A stretch of 7,265 nt of DNA from Planctomycetota bacterium (GTDB taxonomy: Bacteria; Planctomycetota; Planctomycetia; Pirellulales; Lacipirellulaceae). The stretch is from NCBI GenBank assembly GCA_022614705.1, contig JAKEIB010000355.1, forward strand, positions 1-7,265, read 5' to 3'. The notes beneath the pieces are model-generated. The model made no database searches. It saw nothing but the letters and a program-made list of their open reading frames with translations, and was not told the origin of the DNA. Each line of letters starts with the position of its first letter. Position 1 is the first letter of the stretch. This document shows positions 6,485-7,265 of this stretch, in pieces. Made by a program: the position numbers and the translations under genes.

Positions 6485-6721
6485 GCCGAAATGCTCACCC
6501 GCAGCGCCCTGGCCCGCGAAGAGTCCCGCGGCGCCCACTACCGCAGCGACTTCCCCACCCAAGACATCCGCTGGCTAAAAAACATCCGCATGGCCCTGGC
6601 GGACGGCGATTTTAAAATGTCGGTCACCCCCGTCGAGTTCACCCGCTTGACGCCTGAGGAGTTACGCGACAACCGCGAGCGCGCAGGGCTAAAAACCTTA
6701 CCAGCGATCGACGATGAATGA
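6485..6721 (+). pseudogene. Third copy of the flavoprotein 3' end (78 codons plus stop)
   Basis: The fragment encodes the C-terminal helical domain of the same succinate dehydrogenase/fumarate reductase-type flavoprotein. It begins abruptly at AEMLTRSALAREESRG and ends LPAIDDE-TGA. About 67 of 78 aligned residues match the copy at 4833-5072, with one codon missing (ICMKVLA versus IRMALA). The stretch around 6509-6557 is nearly identical at DNA level, while the rest has many third-position changes. Upstream of 6485 homology stops, and the sequence becomes the RES leader. The frame is open back to a TTG at 6398, but that extension has no family match. An isolated ATG at 6491 could start translation, yet no enzyme function is possible without the FAD and substrate domains. 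Confidence 0.82.
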
Positions 6722-6786
6722 AACTCCGAGGTGGACGGAACGCGGTCTTTGATGAAAGATCATGTGTTGAACTCGCTAATCGAGAT

Positions 6787-6791
6787 AGGAG
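6787..6791 (+). promoter_or_regulatory. Ribosome-binding site of the FRG gene
   Basis: AGGAG lies six bases before the ATG at 6798, the strongest and best-spaced plus-strand Shine-Dalgarno in the window. It fixes the start of the FRG-domain protein. Confidence 0.7.
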
Positions 6792-6797
6792 TGTGTC

Positions 6798-7184
6798 ATG
6801 GGCACTGAAGTGCATTCCTATGATAAGGCCGAACGTTTCTTTCATGACATTTCGCCTAACGGACCAATATTTCTCAGTGACCGACGGTTCGCTTGGTATT
6901 TCCGTGGAGCCGGTAATTCATCTCACAAACTGATTCCGGCGGCCCTACGACCGGAGAATAAACCTGAATTACTCGAACTGGCCTACGGCGCCAGCGAATT
7001 CAACGCTGAAGTGAATAACCGGGTTGTGGTACAGGTGGGTGCCGAAGTTGAAGTACTATGGAAGTTTATTGAAATCGCCGACGGTTCGGGTTTGCCAATA
7101 CCTGGCATGTCCGTCGAAATGATGGAAACGTTCAAGAACTACCGCGATAATATTCAATATCTGATTCCACTACTGTCCGGCTAA
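6798..7184 (+). CDS. FRG-domain protein, apparently C-terminally truncated
   Basis: FRG-domain proteins are named for an N-terminal Phe/Tyr-Arg-Gly motif. Their biochemical role is not settled, but they are often found among defence and toxin-like genes. Here FRG is at residues 35-37 (WYFRGAGNSSHKLIPAALR), the expected FRGxxx...LIPxxxR arrangement, followed by a helical stretch and ADGSGLPIPG (about 93-102). Members I know of usually run 200-300 residues and carry a later conserved block of the type QHYGxPTRLLDW. This protein ends at 128 residues (QYLIPLLSG-TAA) before that block, and none of the three frames of the following 81 bases shows it. It therefore looks truncated, or is an unusually short member. 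Its codon use is less GC-rich than the neighbouring genes, consistent with separate acquisition. It starts 76 bp after the third flavoprotein 3' copy and has a good ribosome-binding site. Confidence 0.7.
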   Translation: MGTEVHSYDKAERFFHDISPNGPIFLSDRRFAWYFRGAGNSSHKLIPAALRPENKPELLELAYGASEFNAEVNNRVVVQVGAEVEVLWKFIEIADGSGLPIPGMSVEMMETFKNYRDNIQYLIPLLSG

Positions 7185-7191
7185 CGCCGGA
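7176..7191. repeat. 6-bp inverted repeat spanning the FRG stop codon
   Basis: TCCGGC (7176-7181) and GCCGGA (7186-7191) pair around a TAAC loop that contains the stop codon. There is no T-run. It could be a weak terminator or marks the truncation junction. The remaining bases to 7265 show no recognisable gene. Confidence 0.4.
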
Positions 7192-7265
7192 GTGACTTCG
7201 GTTAACTCTTAGGATTTCAACAAGTTGCGTTCGACAAAGCGTGTACACGATCTGAACTCGCCAGC

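Noticed and set aside
6398..6721. A 107-codon protein starting from TTG 6398 and including the third flavoprotein 3' copy
   Set aside because: Its first 29 codons are antisense to the RES leader and 5' end and match nothing. Only the part from 6485 has homology, so it is a fragment and not a gene.

Overview
The window is GC-rich bacterial DNA (roughly 60% by eye). It starts inside a housekeeping block and runs into an accessory, partly decayed region. The mfd plus parvulin-type isomerase pair, the weak or non-ATG starts and the many dispersed intergenic palindromes resemble Planctomycetes, especially Pirellulales-like genomes. That assignment is inference from style and protein flavour. No rRNA, tRNA or CRISPR array is visible.

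Layout, left to right. (1) Positions 1-2510, plus strand: the C-terminal three quarters or so of the transcription-repair coupling factor Mfd, running in from the left edge. (2) 2613-3830, plus: an exported SurA/PpiC-type peptidyl-prolyl isomerase, probably co-transcribed with mfd. (3) 3831-4208: a gene-free interval dense in inverted repeats and bounded by a 12-bp direct repeat. (4) 4209-5072, plus: the C-terminal half of a succinate dehydrogenase/fumarate reductase-type flavoprotein. It lacks its FAD-binding N-terminus and has two compensating frame breaks, each at a GACACCY heptamer repeat. (5) 5119-5157: a 39-bp second copy of the last 12 codons and stop of that gene. (6) 5185-6368, minus strand: a RES-domain toxin and an Xre/DUF2384 antitoxin, in toxin-first order, separated by 164 bp that hold two inverted copies of a GGGACTGTCCC palindrome. 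(7) 6485-6721, plus: a third copy of the flavoprotein 3' end, 78 codons long. (8) 6798-7184, plus: the N-terminal half of an FRG-domain protein that stops before the usual conserved C-terminal part. The last 81 bases hold no gene I can support.

Mfd and the isomerase are ordinary cell-maintenance functions. The right half looks like an accessory insertion hotspot. A RES-Xre toxin-antitoxin pair lies between divergent copies of one flavoprotein gene's 3' end, and an FRG protein (a family often seen near defence genes) follows the last copy. Most differences between the copies are synonymous or conservative, which suggests they came from different functional homologues and not from a recent local duplication. 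The most interesting hypothesis here is that incoming cargo repeatedly landed at, or recombined into, the 3' end of this flavoprotein gene, each time bringing a replacement 3' end.
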